Of a stretch of 64,000 bases of DNA, positions 7,829-16,781 are shown piece by piece. The DNA comes from Bacteroidales bacterium UBA6229. Lineage in GTDB: Bacteria > Bacteroidota > Bacteroidia > Bacteroidales > F082. Each line of letters starts with the position of its first letter. The stretch's first letter is position 1. The notes beneath the pieces are model-generated. The model was not told where the DNA came from. It searched no databases and saw nothing but the letters and a program-made list of their open reading frames with translations. Location of the stretch: the NCBI GenBank assembly GCA_002440975.1, contig DJWN01000103.1:14776-78775 (forward strand), read 5' to 3'. Made by a program: the position numbers and the translations under genes.

Positions 7829-10159
7829 ATGCATACTTTCAGAAATTTCGGTTTTGGGATTTTAATGGCTTTCGTGCCGATCATACTTTCGGCTCAAAAC
7901 ACAGGCATCGGACAATGGCGCACACATCTGCCTTATCAAAATGTGATTGATGTAGAAGCATGGGATTCAAAAATCTATGCTGCAACGCCCTATGAATTGT
8001 TTATTTATGATAACGAAGATAATAGCCTGAGCCTCTTGAACAAAGTTAATGGCCTCAGCGATATCGGAATCAGCTCCATCGAATTTAGCGGAAGCTTGCA
8101 GGTTTTGTTGATTGCTTACAAGAATAGTAATGTTGATCTCATTACTGATGAAGGAATCATCAACCTTAGTGACATCAAAGACAAAGAGTTAATCGGTAAT
8201 AAAACCATTAACAATGTGATGTTTCACAACAAACTGGCCTATCTTTCCTGTGGGTTTGGTATTGTGGTACTCGACATCGAACGACAGGAAGTGAACGACA
8301 CCTATTTAATTGGCTCGCAGGGAAGCTATATCAATGTGTTTGATTTGGATATCTACGATGAAAAACTGTATGCAGCCACCGAATCCGGAGTGTATTATGC
8401 CAGTCTGGAAAGTCCAAATCTGGCAGATTACAATGCCTGGACCAAAGACGAAACACTCCTTCATCCCGACCTTTCGTACAACCAAATCGAAACTTTTAAC
8501 AATTGGATATTGCTTAACTACTCAAGAAATGTTTACAATACTGACACCCTGTTCATCTATAATGGTGATCAATGGGACTATTTTGAGCGCGAAAACACCT
8601 CCCGAAGAGCAATGTTACGTGCCTATGAAGACCAGCTACTTATTTGCAACAACTACAACCTTTATGTTTACGATACGCAACTCCAACTCGAAAAAAACTT
8701 CTACAATCCCGGCAGTGCATCCATTGAACCCAAGGCAGTGGTGCGCGACAGCCGTAACACTTATTGGATTGGTGATCGGTGGCGTGGTTTGATCAAAACA
8801 ACCAATGGATTTGATGGAGAAGACTTCAAACCCAATGGCCCCGGAACTATAAATGTTTACGAACTTAAAGCCCGTGGCAACAAGGTGTGGGTGGCCAGTG
8901 GCGGACGTGCCAACAACTGGGCTAAATTATATATGGCTGATGGCGTATTTGCTTATGATGGCACTAGCTGGACAACGCACAATCGCGCTAATACGGCTGC
9001 TTTCGACACTATTTCTGATTTTGTAAGTGTTGCTATTGATCCGCAAAACACCAACAAAGCCTACATCGGAAGCTGGCAGGAGGGCATCATGGCATTTGAA
9101 AATAATCAGCTAGCCGAAGTTTATTCTGAACACAACAGCAGTCTGCAAAGCTGGGTAGCCGATCCAAATCTGGTGAACATCAGCGGGCTTGATTTTGACA
9201 GCTACAACAATCTTTGGGCTGCCAACACCGGCGCACCCAATCTGCTCTCGATGCGAACCCCGTCAGGTGAATGGCAGTCATTTAACCTGGGAGCTTCGGC
9301 CAGCGGAATCGACATCGGCAATATGATCATCGACAGGAATAACTACAAGTGGATCATACGTAGAAACGAAGGCATGGTGATGGTGTTTAACGATAATAAT
9401 ACCTTCGACATTGCAACGGATGATAAGTTAAAAATACTGAATGGCACCGCCGGAAACGGAGCAATCCCCGGCAATCAACTTCTTTCGATGGCTGATGATC
9501 TGGAAGGTGCGGTATGGGTTGGCACAGATGCCGGACCAGCTGTTTTTTACAACACAGAACGGATTTTTATGCAAGGCCAGAATTTTGATGCAACAAGAAT
9601 TTTAGTTCCCCGCAACGATGGCACCGGACAAGCTGATTACCTGCTCGGAAGCGAAAAGATCCTTTCGATTGCCATTGATGGAGGCAACAACAAATGGTTT
9701 GGCACTGAAAACGGTGTATTCCAGATGTCGCCCGATGGCCTGGAACAATTGAATTATTTCAATATGGCTAACAGCCCTTTGCTGTCGAATACCGTAAACA
9801 GCATTGCCATTACAGATGATGGTGAAGTGTTCTTTGGTACAAACAACGGGATTATCTCTTACAAAGGAATCGCAACTCCCGGAGAACCAACTAACAGTGA
9901 GGTTTATGCTTATCCAAATCCGGTGCGCCGCGAATATAACGGACCTATAGCCATCAAGGGCCTTGTACGTAATGCCATCCTCAAAATTACGACCATAAAC
10001 GGGAATCTGGTCTATCAAACCCGGGCCGAAGGCGGACAAGCTGTCTGGGATGGCCGTACGCTTAATGGAAAAGCGGTTGAACCAGGGATTTATCTTGTTT
10101 TTGTAAGCGACGATGCAGGCCGTGAAACCATAGTAACAAAAATTATGATGATGCGCTAA
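7829..10159 (+). CDS. porZ: PorZ, type IX secretion attachment-complex component
   Basis: A 776-residue exported protein: signal peptide ending near ILSAQ, then beta-propeller repeats beginning IGQWRTHLPYQNVIDVE, a start characteristic of the PorZ N-terminal propeller. Further propeller blades follow (AVWVGTDAGPAV, NKWFGTENGVF). The last ~85 residues (VYAYPNPVRREYNG, GNLVYQTRAEGG, EPGIYLVFV) are a type IX C-terminal domain. In Porphyromonas PorZ sits on the cell surface with PorU, PorQ and PorV and helps attach cargo to A-LPS. recO begins at the very next base after its stop, a gene order I recall from other Bacteroidota. Gene name rests on N-terminal resemblance and synteny. Confidence 0.8.
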   Translation: MHTFRNFGFGILMAFVPIILSAQNTGIGQWRTHLPYQNVIDVEAWDSKIYAATPYELFIYDNEDNSLSLLNKVNGLSDIGISSIEFSGSLQVLLIAYKNSNVDLITDEGIINLSDIKDKELIGNKTINNVMFHNKLAYLSCGFGIVVLDIERQEVNDTYLIGSQGSYINVFDLDIYDEKLYAATESGVYYASLESPNLADYNAWTKDETLLHPDLSYNQIETFNNWILLNYSRNVYNTDTLFIYNGDQWDYFERENTSRRAMLRAYEDQLLICNNYNLYVYDTQLQLEKNFYNPGSASIEPKAVVRDSRNTYWIGDRWRGLIKTTNGFDGEDFKPNGPGTINVYELKARGNKVWVASGGRANNWAKLYMADGVFAYDGTSWTTHNRANTAAFDTISDFVSVAIDPQNTNKAYIGSWQEGIMAFENNQLAEVYSEHNSSLQSWVADPNLVNISGLDFDSYNNLWAANTGAPNLLSMRTPSGEWQSFNLGASASGIDIGNMIIDRNNYKWIIRRNEGMVMVFNDNNTFDIATDDKLKILNGTAGNGAIPGNQLLSMADDLEGAVWVGTDAGPAVFYNTERIFMQGQNFDATRILVPRNDGTGQADYLLGSEKILSIAIDGGNNKWFGTENGVFQMSPDGLEQLNYFNMANSPLLSNTVNSIAITDDGEVFFGTNNGIISYKGIATPGEPTNSEVYAYPNPVRREYNGPIAIKGLVRNAILKITTINGNLVYQTRAEGGQAVWDGRTLNGKAVEPGIYLVFVSDDAGRETIVTKIMMMR

Positions 10160-10888
10160 ATGGGTGCTGACAAAATCCGCGGGATTGTATTAAATCAAAT
10201 CAGATATAGCGATACAAGCCTGATCGTTAAGGTTTATACTGATACTTACGGTTTGCAGTCGTACCTTATTAAAGGTGTCTTTCAAAAACGATCGCAGTTC
10301 AGGCCGGCACTCTTTCAGCCCATGAGTGTGATTCAATTTGTGAGCCAGCACAAGCAAGGCAAAGAGCTTCATTATATGCAGGAAATCAGCCTGGAAATAA
10401 GCTTTCACCAACTTCATCAGGACATGGGGAAAAATGCCGTGCTGATGTTTATGAGTGAGCTGCTTAGTCATGCCATTCATAGCCAGGAATCTGATCCCGA
10501 TCTCTTTGATTTTTTAATTCAAACCATCCAATGGCTCGATCTGACAACTGATTCGTATGCTGCCTTTCCGCATTATCTTATGCTGGAGTTAAGTCGTTTT
10601 TTAGGTTTTTATCCCAAAAATAGCAGCTTTAGTGATGGAGCAACTTTTGATATGATGGAAGGTCAATATAAAAAACAACAGCCCGAACATCCTTATTTTT
10701 TAGATGAATCACTAAGTGAATACTTACATCAGCTTGCCTCTATAGTCCCGGAGCAATTGGCAACACTCAAATGGAATCCCAATTACAGGCGACAGCTGCT
10801 TGGTGAATTGATCAACTATTACAAATTACATTTGCCCGGCTTCAATGGGCTAAAGTCGCACGAAATTCTTAAGGTAGTACTGGGCTGA
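10160..10888 (+). CDS. recO: DNA repair protein RecO
   Basis: A 242-residue RecO. The N-terminal OB fold begins KIRGIVLNQIRYSDTSLIVKVYT and continues YLIKGVFQKRSQFRPALFQPMS, the standard RecO signature; the rest is the helical C-terminal domain. RecO works with RecR to load RecA on SSB-coated gaps. The cysteine zinc site of some RecO proteins is absent, which I believe is common in this phylum. The ATG directly abuts the porZ stop, so the genes are probably cotranscribed and coupled. Confidence 0.92.
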   Translation: MGADKIRGIVLNQIRYSDTSLIVKVYTDTYGLQSYLIKGVFQKRSQFRPALFQPMSVIQFVSQHKQGKELHYMQEISLEISFHQLHQDMGKNAVLMFMSELLSHAIHSQESDPDLFDFLIQTIQWLDLTTDSYAAFPHYLMLELSRFLGFYPKNSSFSDGATFDMMEGQYKKQQPEHPYFLDESLSEYLHQLASIVPEQLATLKWNPNYRRQLLGELINYYKLHLPGFNGLKSHEILKVVLG

Positions 10889-10903
10889 GTAAGTGGTTGA
10901 GCC

Positions 10904-11827
10904 TTATCGTAAAGTGAAATTAACCTGACCGATCAAACTTTCACCTTCATAGATATCTACGGCATAAACACCCTCCTGAAGTTCCTGGGTATCGCGTTTA
11001 TCCCAATAAACACAAACTTCCTGATTCTGATTCTGATAGTCAATGGTTTTCATGACTGAATATTGTAATCTCTCGCCCTGAACCACGAAGGAATATTCAT
11101 CACCCCTGCCTTTGGCCAAAACTTTACGATCAGGTGCTGCGATTCGGATATAGATTTGTTTGGTACCAGCCGCTACAACTTTGTTTTCAGCCAGGGTGAA
11201 ACATACCTTAATACGCTCAACTCTTTTTACTTTATCAGTCTCCACCTCTCTGTTGCTGCCCCGCTGACGAATACCTGCAGCAGATACGTTGAAGGTACGC
11301 ATTTCGGCAGCCATCTCAACCACATCGGTAAGCTCTTCTTTGACTTTACTTAGCTGGATATTACGTTTGCGTTCCAGGTTAAATTCTTCGCGGATACGCT
11401 CATTCTCCTCTGTTAATTCACGGTTTACGGTGTATAATGAATCCATCTGCCTAACATAGCCTTGGGAAATCACCTGAAGCTGTTCGAGTTTCTTTTTGAT
11501 CTTATAATATTCCCATTGGGTATTGAGCAATTTCTTAATCTCAACAGCATTGGCCTGTATCACACTATCCTTGGCCGTAAGCGAGTCGGCCAGTGCCCCA
11601 TAGGCTTCTTTAGTTTGGTTATGTGCCACTATTAAGCTGTCAACCTCGCGCACCAATGCAATGCGCTGCTGATCTTTTTCTTCCTGCAACACACGCAAAT
11701 TCGATTTAGTTGAAATCAGCCAGATAGATAAGCCAATGATTATCAAAGCAAAAATTGCCAGAATAATGTATAGCCATCTGGTTGCATTCGGCGAAGGGAT
11801 AGGCTGATTTTGAGCGGACTTTTCCAT
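10904..11827 (-). CDS. Membrane-anchored coiled-coil protein, function unknown
   Basis: A 307-residue protein. Residues ~18-40 form a single transmembrane helix (WLYIILAIFALIIIG), residues ~45-170 a long charged coiled coil (VLQEEKDQQRIALVREVDSL, ELTEENERIREEFN), and residues ~190-307 a compact beta-rich domain (VKRVERIKVCFTLAENKVV, KQIYIRIAAPDRKVLAKG). The topology suggests the coiled coil and C-terminal domain lie in the periplasm behind an inner-membrane anchor. Proteins of this layout recur in Bacteroidota as hypothetical proteins, to my memory. Its 5' end faces thpR. Confidence 0.65.
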   Translation of the reverse strand: MEKSAQNQPIPSPNATRWLYIILAIFALIIIGLSIWLISTKSNLRVLQEEKDQQRIALVREVDSLIVAHNQTKEAYGALADSLTAKDSVIQANAVEIKKLLNTQWEYYKIKKKLEQLQVISQGYVRQMDSLYTVNRELTEENERIREEFNLERKRNIQLSKVKEELTDVVEMAAEMRTFNVSAAGIRQRGSNREVETDKVKRVERIKVCFTLAENKVVAAGTKQIYIRIAAPDRKVLAKGRGDEYSFVVQGERLQYSVMKTIDYQNQNQEVCVYWDKRDTQELQEGVYAVDIYEGESLIGQVNFTLR

Positions 11828-11914
11828 AATACTTATGTTTCCATTTCGTTATGCAAAAATAGTGCAAATCAACGATATTTGCAAGTTGAATTCCAGCTTA
11901 AAAAGCGATCTCTC

Positions 11915-12490
11915 ATGACTGATAACCCTTTAAAACGACTCTTCATAGCCATTCCGCTTCCGGATACAAATCCTCTGCACAAGCTTCTTGATCAGCTCAG
12001 GCATCAACTGGCACCCGAAAAGATCAACTGGGTGAAAATGCAAAACCTTCATCTTACACTAAAATTCTTTGGTCCGGTTCGCACAACTCTGATTCCTCAA
12101 ATCATTTCAACAACACAGGATTGTATTTCACAACACAAAAGCTTCACCCTCGATTTTGACAAGACCGGAATCTTTGGCAGCAGATACGACCCCAAAGTGC
12201 TTTGGCTGGGGACAAAAACCCCACCCGATGAACTCCTCTCATTAACCGAAAACCTGCTCAATCAACTGGATAACATTGGATTTAAACGCGACAGACAAAA
12301 CTTTGTGCCTCACCTCACCCTGGGAAGGATCAAACAGTTGAAACAAAAACCATATTTCCAACAAGTGGTGCAACGTATTCCACAGCAATCGTATCTCAAA
12401 ACTACTATCAAAGAGGTGAGGCTTTACGAAAGCATCCTGCATAAAAGCGGCCCGGAATATTTTGTTGTTGAACACTTTAGCCTGGGTTGA
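11915..12490 (+). CDS. thpR: RNA 2',3'-cyclic phosphodiesterase
   Basis: A 191-residue member of the 2H phosphoesterase (LigT/ThpR) family, which opens 2',3'-cyclic phosphates on RNA ends. Both catalytic H-x-T-L motifs are present: HLTLKFFG at residues ~46-53 and PHLTLGRIK near residue 132. The N-terminus RLFIAIPLP is typical. The open frame extends to 11810, overlapping the divergent gene, but ATG 11915 starts four residues before the family core, so I use it. Confidence 0.9.
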   Translation: MTDNPLKRLFIAIPLPDTNPLHKLLDQLRHQLAPEKINWVKMQNLHLTLKFFGPVRTTLIPQIISTTQDCISQHKSFTLDFDKTGIFGSRYDPKVLWLGTKTPPDELLSLTENLLNQLDNIGFKRDRQNFVPHLTLGRIKQLKQKPYFQQVVQRIPQQSYLKTTIKEVRLYESILHKSGPEYFVVEHFSLG

Positions 12491-12609
12491 GCAAAAGCTG
12501 TGTGATTCGTTGTTGTGATGTTGTTGCACAATCCTACCCAGAATAGCCCTTTAAGTGTTAGAAAACTCTTAAATAAACAAAACCCGGAAGTTTAAGACTG
12601 CTACTGTAG

Positions 12610-12617
12610 TACCTTTG
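12610..12617 (+). promoter_or_regulatory. Putative -7 element (TACCTTTG)
   Basis: TACCTTTG fits TAnnTTTG and lies only 13 nt before the desaturase ATG, implying a leader of a few nucleotides. Confidence 0.45.
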
Positions 12618-12630
12618 TGAAAAAGAACAG

Positions 12631-13635
12631 ATGATACAACAAACAGTAACAGCAGGCGATCATAAAAACTTGCTAAAACTGATCAAAAATTATAAAACCC
12701 CATCTATACGCAGCAGTTTATGGCAAATTGCCAACACCTTCCTTCCATATGTTGGCCTGTGGATACTCATGATTTATGCCATCCAAATCTCTTATTGGTT
12801 AGTGATTCCTTTAGTGATTATCGCTGCCGGATTAACCGCCAGGCTATTTATTATTTTTCACGATTGCGGACATGGTGCCTTTTTTAAATCGAAGCTTGCC
12901 AACGATGTTGTCGGAATCTTTTTAGGCATACTCACTTTTACACCTTATTACCGCTGGCATCATGCACACCTCATACACCACCGAACGGCCGGAAACCTTG
13001 ACAAACGAGGCATAGGCGATGTGTGGACATTAACAGTAGATGAGTTCAATGCCCTTTCGAAAAAACGCCAGCACTGGTACCGGCTTTATCGCAATCCGAT
13101 TGTGATGTTTCTGATCGGTGCCCCCTTAATGTTTTTGGTTAGCAATCGTTTTACGCGTAAGGACTTTAGCAGGAAAGAACGATTAAGTGTTTACTTCACC
13201 AATTTAGGATTACTGGTTTTGTTGCTCGGTCTTAGCCTGCTTGTTGGGTTTAAAACTTTTTTACTGATTCAGCTGCCTATAACTTATCTGGCTTCTGCCG
13301 GCGGAGTTTTTCTGTTTTATGTTCAGCATCAGTTTCCTGATGTACATTGGTATCGCGACGAGGAATGGGATTACAGCAAAGTAGCTATTACGGGGGCTTC
13401 GTACCTGAAATTGCCAAGGGTGCTTCAGTGGTTCTCGGGCAATATCGGCTTTCACCATATCCATCACCTGAGCTCTAAAATACCAAACTATAAACTGGAA
13501 CGCTGTCATAACGAGAACAAACCCTTTCAACAAGTCGTGCCTGTGAAGCTGCTGGACAGCTTCTACACGCTCAATCTCAGGCTGTGGGACGAAAAACGTC
13601 AACAATTAGTAAGTTTTAGTGAAGCAGGTGTTTAA
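12631..13635 (+). CDS. Membrane fatty acid desaturase (omega-6/Delta12-like)
   Basis: A 334-residue membrane di-iron desaturase. The three histidine boxes are complete: HDCGH (77-81), HHAHLIHH (110-117) and HHIHH (275-279). Between them lie two pairs of hydrophobic helices. The protein resembles DesA-type acyl-lipid desaturases that add double bonds to membrane acyl chains, consuming O2 and electrons. Regiospecificity cannot be read from sequence. It stands alone with its own -7 box. Its presence implies oxygen use, at least at times. Confidence 0.88.
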   Translation: MIQQTVTAGDHKNLLKLIKNYKTPSIRSSLWQIANTFLPYVGLWILMIYAIQISYWLVIPLVIIAAGLTARLFIIFHDCGHGAFFKSKLANDVVGIFLGILTFTPYYRWHHAHLIHHRTAGNLDKRGIGDVWTLTVDEFNALSKKRQHWYRLYRNPIVMFLIGAPLMFLVSNRFTRKDFSRKERLSVYFTNLGLLVLLLGLSLLVGFKTFLLIQLPITYLASAGGVFLFYVQHQFPDVHWYRDEEWDYSKVAITGASYLKLPRVLQWFSGNIGFHHIHHLSSKIPNYKLERCHNENKPFQQVVPVKLLDSFYTLNLRLWDEKRQQLVSFSEAGV

Positions 13636-13822
13636 TTGCTTGTCACTCAATATTCCGTACGAAAAATCTGTATTGCCTGATTCCTGAAATTCAAAATTTT
13701 GCAATCATTTTTTCGGACGGATTGCTTTAACGGATTGCTTTAAAAGAGACATAAAAATTCAGCAAAAGACATGCCTTGCTGTATAAATTCATTCAACACG
13801 CAATCTATTTTTAATACGTATA

Positions 13823-14104
13823 TTACTTATAAACACACAGATATGCCGTATCTTTGCTTACTTCAACTTTGAATTTTGTGTTTTTGTCAACGATAAAGGT
13901 TTGCCCGGCCATGAAGGTTTCCGGCTTTGTTTTTCCGGGTAAAAGCACTTTCATCTCACCAGTAACAACCGTCATATGTTCGATGGTTGAGGTTCCAAAC
14001 TCGTAAGCTCCGGCAGCCATCACGCCAATAGTGGCAGGAGCCGAAGCCGTTTCAAATGCAATAGATTTTACTTTTCCGTCAAAATATTCATTAGTTTTAA
14101 ACAT
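13823..14104 (-). CDS. ppnP: Pyrimidine/purine nucleoside phosphorylase (PpnP, DUF1255)
   Basis: A 93-residue one-domain cupin. [12 protein letters not shown] at the N-terminus, [15 protein letters not shown] and [12 protein letters not shown] are typical of PpnP/YaiE, a broad-specificity enzyme splitting nucleosides with phosphate to base and ribose-1-phosphate. The open frame continues upstream into the next gene, but the ATG at 14104 matches the family start and length (~94 in E. coli). It lies 28 nt after the conserved gene on the same strand and may be cotranscribed. Confidence 0.88.
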   Translation of the reverse strand: MFKTNEYFDGKVKSIAFETASAPATIGVMAAGAYEFGTSTIEHMTVVTGEMKVLLPGKTKPETFMAGQTFIVDKNTKFKVEVSKDTAYLCVYK

Positions 14105-14132
14105 GATATAAATGGTTTTGGTAATACAATAC

Positions 14133-15548
14133 TTATTCTGAATAGCCAAATAACTTCCTGGCTTTGATTCTTTTAGCAATAAATACAGGCACATGTGTTT
14201 CCCAATTCGAATCGCCCAGCCTGAGCATCTCAAGCACTTCGTGCGAACGGATAGATAAAAATTGGGGATGAGCTTCCTGAATGTCAATAATTTTCCTATT
14301 CTCGAGCAAGTGCTGATACAGATGTTTGACTTGTACTTCCCATTTAAGATCCTGACTTTGAAGCTGTTTGTTGGTTACCGGATTTAAAACAGGATAAAGA
14401 TATACCTTAACATTATCGGGAAACAGCTTTCCGAGGGCTTCGAGTATGCCTCCTTTTAAATCAGCGTAATAGCTTTCATCCATCACCTTTTCGAAGGTGT
14501 CGAGCCCAATCACCAAGCGGAGCTTAATCGTTCTGAACTGCGAAAGATAACTCACCAGTTTGTAGAACTCTCTGAAGTTGCTCACCATCACATGCTGGCC
14601 CATTTCGTTGAGCAGATCAACTCTTTCCAGAAAATCACGCTCGTCAAAATCATCTTTTTCAAACAGGTTATTCAATGTGATCTCACACAAGGAAAGGGTA
14701 TTGGTTTTATCATAATCTTCATCCTTTTTAAACAAGCTGTAACTGGTTTTAAGCATATCGGTAGTAACATAAGTTACCGGACGAAAACTACCTCTGAACA
14801 ACAAAACGTTTTTCCTGTATAACATATCATCAGGCTCCTGCACATCGCCATAGCGATCGAACATGATGGCTTTTGTCATCCCATTTTTTACCAGCTGAAC
14901 GCCAAGCAGGCGGTTATCTACATAACTCAGCTCCGGACCACTCATATGTATCATGGTGATGGCCAGCCTGTCGCTGCTCAGGTTATCCATCAGCGACTGC
15001 AAAAAGGCATTAGGTCTGTCGGATAAATAAAAACAGGCATAAATCAAATTCACACCTAATATTCCAAGGGTGTTTTGCTGCAACACATTATCATTCTCCA
15101 ACAGCCGTACATGCAAAATAACCTGATTGTAATTACCACCCTGCCTAAGTTGAAACCGAACACCCATCCAGCCATGACTCACATTATCCTTGAAAAAATT
15201 TAGGGTTGAAACCGTATCAGCAAAAGCAAAAAAGCGCGTTTCCGTCTTTACTTTGTGCTGTAACAATCGCGTAAGCTCCTCATATTCGGCATCAAGCATC
15301 AACAACAACCGCTCGCGCGAGACATACCGCTTTGCACTCCTATCCTTGCAATAAATCGCATCACTATAACTCTTGTCGTAAGCCGAAATGGTTTTGGCAA
15401 TAGTGCCTGAGGCTCCTCCTGCATGAAAAAAATTACGCCCAACTTCCTGCCCTCCGCCAATCTCGGCAAAACTGCCATAAATGGTCGAATCAAGGTTGAT
15501 CTGTAAAGCTTTACTATTTGTGGCAAGTATTTCGCTGGCACCTGTCAT
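14133..15548 (-). CDS. Conserved protein of uncertain function (often auto-named nicotinate-nucleotide adenylyltransferase)
   Basis: About 471 residues, no signal peptide, no transmembrane segment. The N-terminal stretch from [18 protein letters not shown] through [20 protein letters not shown] is highly characteristic of a protein I recall as widespread in Bacteroidota, where pipelines give inconsistent names. I see no convincing nucleotidyltransferase (H/T)xGH motif, so the common name is not supported. The ATG at 15548 is used because it lies just before the conserved start; an upstream extension to 15608 adds residues that look unrelated. Paired with ppnP. Confidence 0.55.
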   Translation of the reverse strand: MTGASEILATNSKALQINLDSTIYGSFAEIGGGQEVGRNFFHAGGASGTIAKTISAYDKSYSDAIYCKDRSAKRYVSRERLLLMLDAEYEELTRLLQHKVKTETRFFAFADTVSTLNFFKDNVSHGWMGVRFQLRQGGNYNQVILHVRLLENDNVLQQNTLGILGVNLIYACFYLSDRPNAFLQSLMDNLSSDRLAITMIHMSGPELSYVDNRLLGVQLVKNGMTKAIMFDRYGDVQEPDDMLYRKNVLLFRGSFRPVTYVTTDMLKTSYSLFKKDEDYDKTNTLSLCEITLNNLFEKDDFDERDFLERVDLLNEMGQHVMVSNFREFYKLVSYLSQFRTIKLRLVIGLDTFEKVMDESYYADLKGGILEALGKLFPDNVKVYLYPVLNPVTNKQLQSQDLKWEVQVKHLYQHLLENRKIIDIQEAHPQFLSIRSHEVLEMLRLGDSNWETHVPVFIAKRIKARKLFGYSE

Positions 15549-15873
15549 ATACTTCTTTCTTGTTGCGGCAAAGATACGGCTTTCAACTTTCCATTTCGAT
15601 TCAACCAAAATACATCACATGGAAAAGCCGCAGCATTCAACTGTCCGAATATGAACAACACCACTTTAAAATCGAACAAAACCTATCCTTATCAGGTAAT
15701 TAAAAATGCGTTATTGTGTTATTAGAGAACAACTTAAATAAGTGTGGCACAAAAATAGATTATCCCAATTAAATCTATTTTGATAAACGTAAAATACCCT
15801 TTACAATACTGCAAAATGGGTTAATCTACGAATGAACTATCCAGACATTTATTTTAACTGAAAACCAAACACA

Positions 15874-16505
15874 ATGCTAAAAAACTACCTGATAAGTGCC
15901 TGGCGCAATATTCAAAAACAGAAATTCTATGCCTTGCTCAATCTGCTTGGATTAGGGTTGGGTTTGACTGCCGCAATTTTTATCATGCTTTACCTGCACG
16001 ATGAGTTACAATACGACACGCATCATATCAAACACGAGCGAATCTACCGTGTCAACTCACATTTTAAGATTGGTGATATGGATGATCGCTTTGCAATTGC
16101 CGCAGTGCCAATCGGGCCATCATTCAAGCTTGAGTTTCCGGAAGTAGCCGAAATGACTCGTTTAACACCTTCAGAAGATTTTTTGCTGCGTCCGGCAAAT
16201 AGAGATTATTACGAGCGGCATATTTTCTTTGCCGACTCAACAGTTTTCGATATCTTTTCTTATTTCGCAAACTGTTTCAGGAGCTGGGCATTTTGATTGG
16301 CATCGCATTTTTGCTGGCAGTGCCATTGGCCTTTTGGCGTATTCAAATCTGGCTCGAAAACAGTTTCGCCTATCACATAACAATTCAGGCTGAATCATTT
16401 ATCCTTGCCGGATTAATAGCTTTTGGTGCCGGATTGCTGACAATGAGTTTCCACTTGATCAGGGTGATAATCAACAATCCGGTTGAGGCTATTAAGTATG
16501 AATAA
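15874..16505 (+). pseudogene. Remnant of an FtsX/MacB-like ABC permease (internal deletion)
   Basis: Residues 1-~130 match the N-terminus of the ~800-residue FtsX-like permeases common in Bacteroidota (MLKNYLISAWRNIQKQK, transmembrane helix, DELQYDTHH, ERIYRVNS). Near 16263 the match switches frame to the C-terminal end of the same family (LFQELGILIGIAFLLAVPLAFW, final VIINNPVEAIKYE). The middle ~600 residues and three of the four helices are missing and the two parts are out of frame. This is a deletion pseudogene. No ABC ATPase lies nearby. Confidence 0.85.
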
Positions 16506-16739
16506 ATTTCAACATAAATTCAGTGGTGATCGTAATAGTATGCGTTGTTTTAGGTGGTTGAAAACAAATCAATCTCTGTTATTTAACATTGGATTTTAGC
16601 ATTTTTTCAATGGATCTAGTTCGTTCCTAAACTTTAATGCTTAGTGATGTTCTATTGTAAATTATGGCAATTAGTGGTTTACAGTGCTTTCGCCGCTAAT
16701 TCATCTGCTTGAAGCTAAGGCAAAATGAAAAAAATAAAC

Positions 16740-16747
16740 TAGCTTTG
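16740..16747 (+). promoter_or_regulatory. Putative -7 element of ileS (TAGCTTTG)
   Basis: TAGCTTTG fits the Bacteroidota consensus, 34 nt before the ileS ATG. The rest of the 276-nt gap after the permease remnant is AT-rich and shows no T-box or other leader structure that I can recognise. Confidence 0.45.
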
Positions 16748-16781
16748 CACCCAATTTTTTAAGACTATCTCAAACGCCATT

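Noticed and set aside
8310..8792. 160-codon frame inside porZ
   Set aside because: Same-strand alternative frame with Met/Thr-rich composition and no family resemblance.
13719..13745. Two copies of CGGATTGCTTTAA between desaturase and ppnP
   Set aside because: Just two adjacent 13-nt copies; too little to call an operator or array.
13823..14287. Longer 154-residue version of PpnP
   Set aside because: The extra 61 N-terminal residues overlap the upstream gene and have no counterpart in the ~94-residue family.
16506..16781. T-box or other riboswitch upstream of ileS
   Set aside because: No T-box sequence, no specifier loop, and a plain -7 box lies close to the gene. T-boxes are not expected in this phylum.
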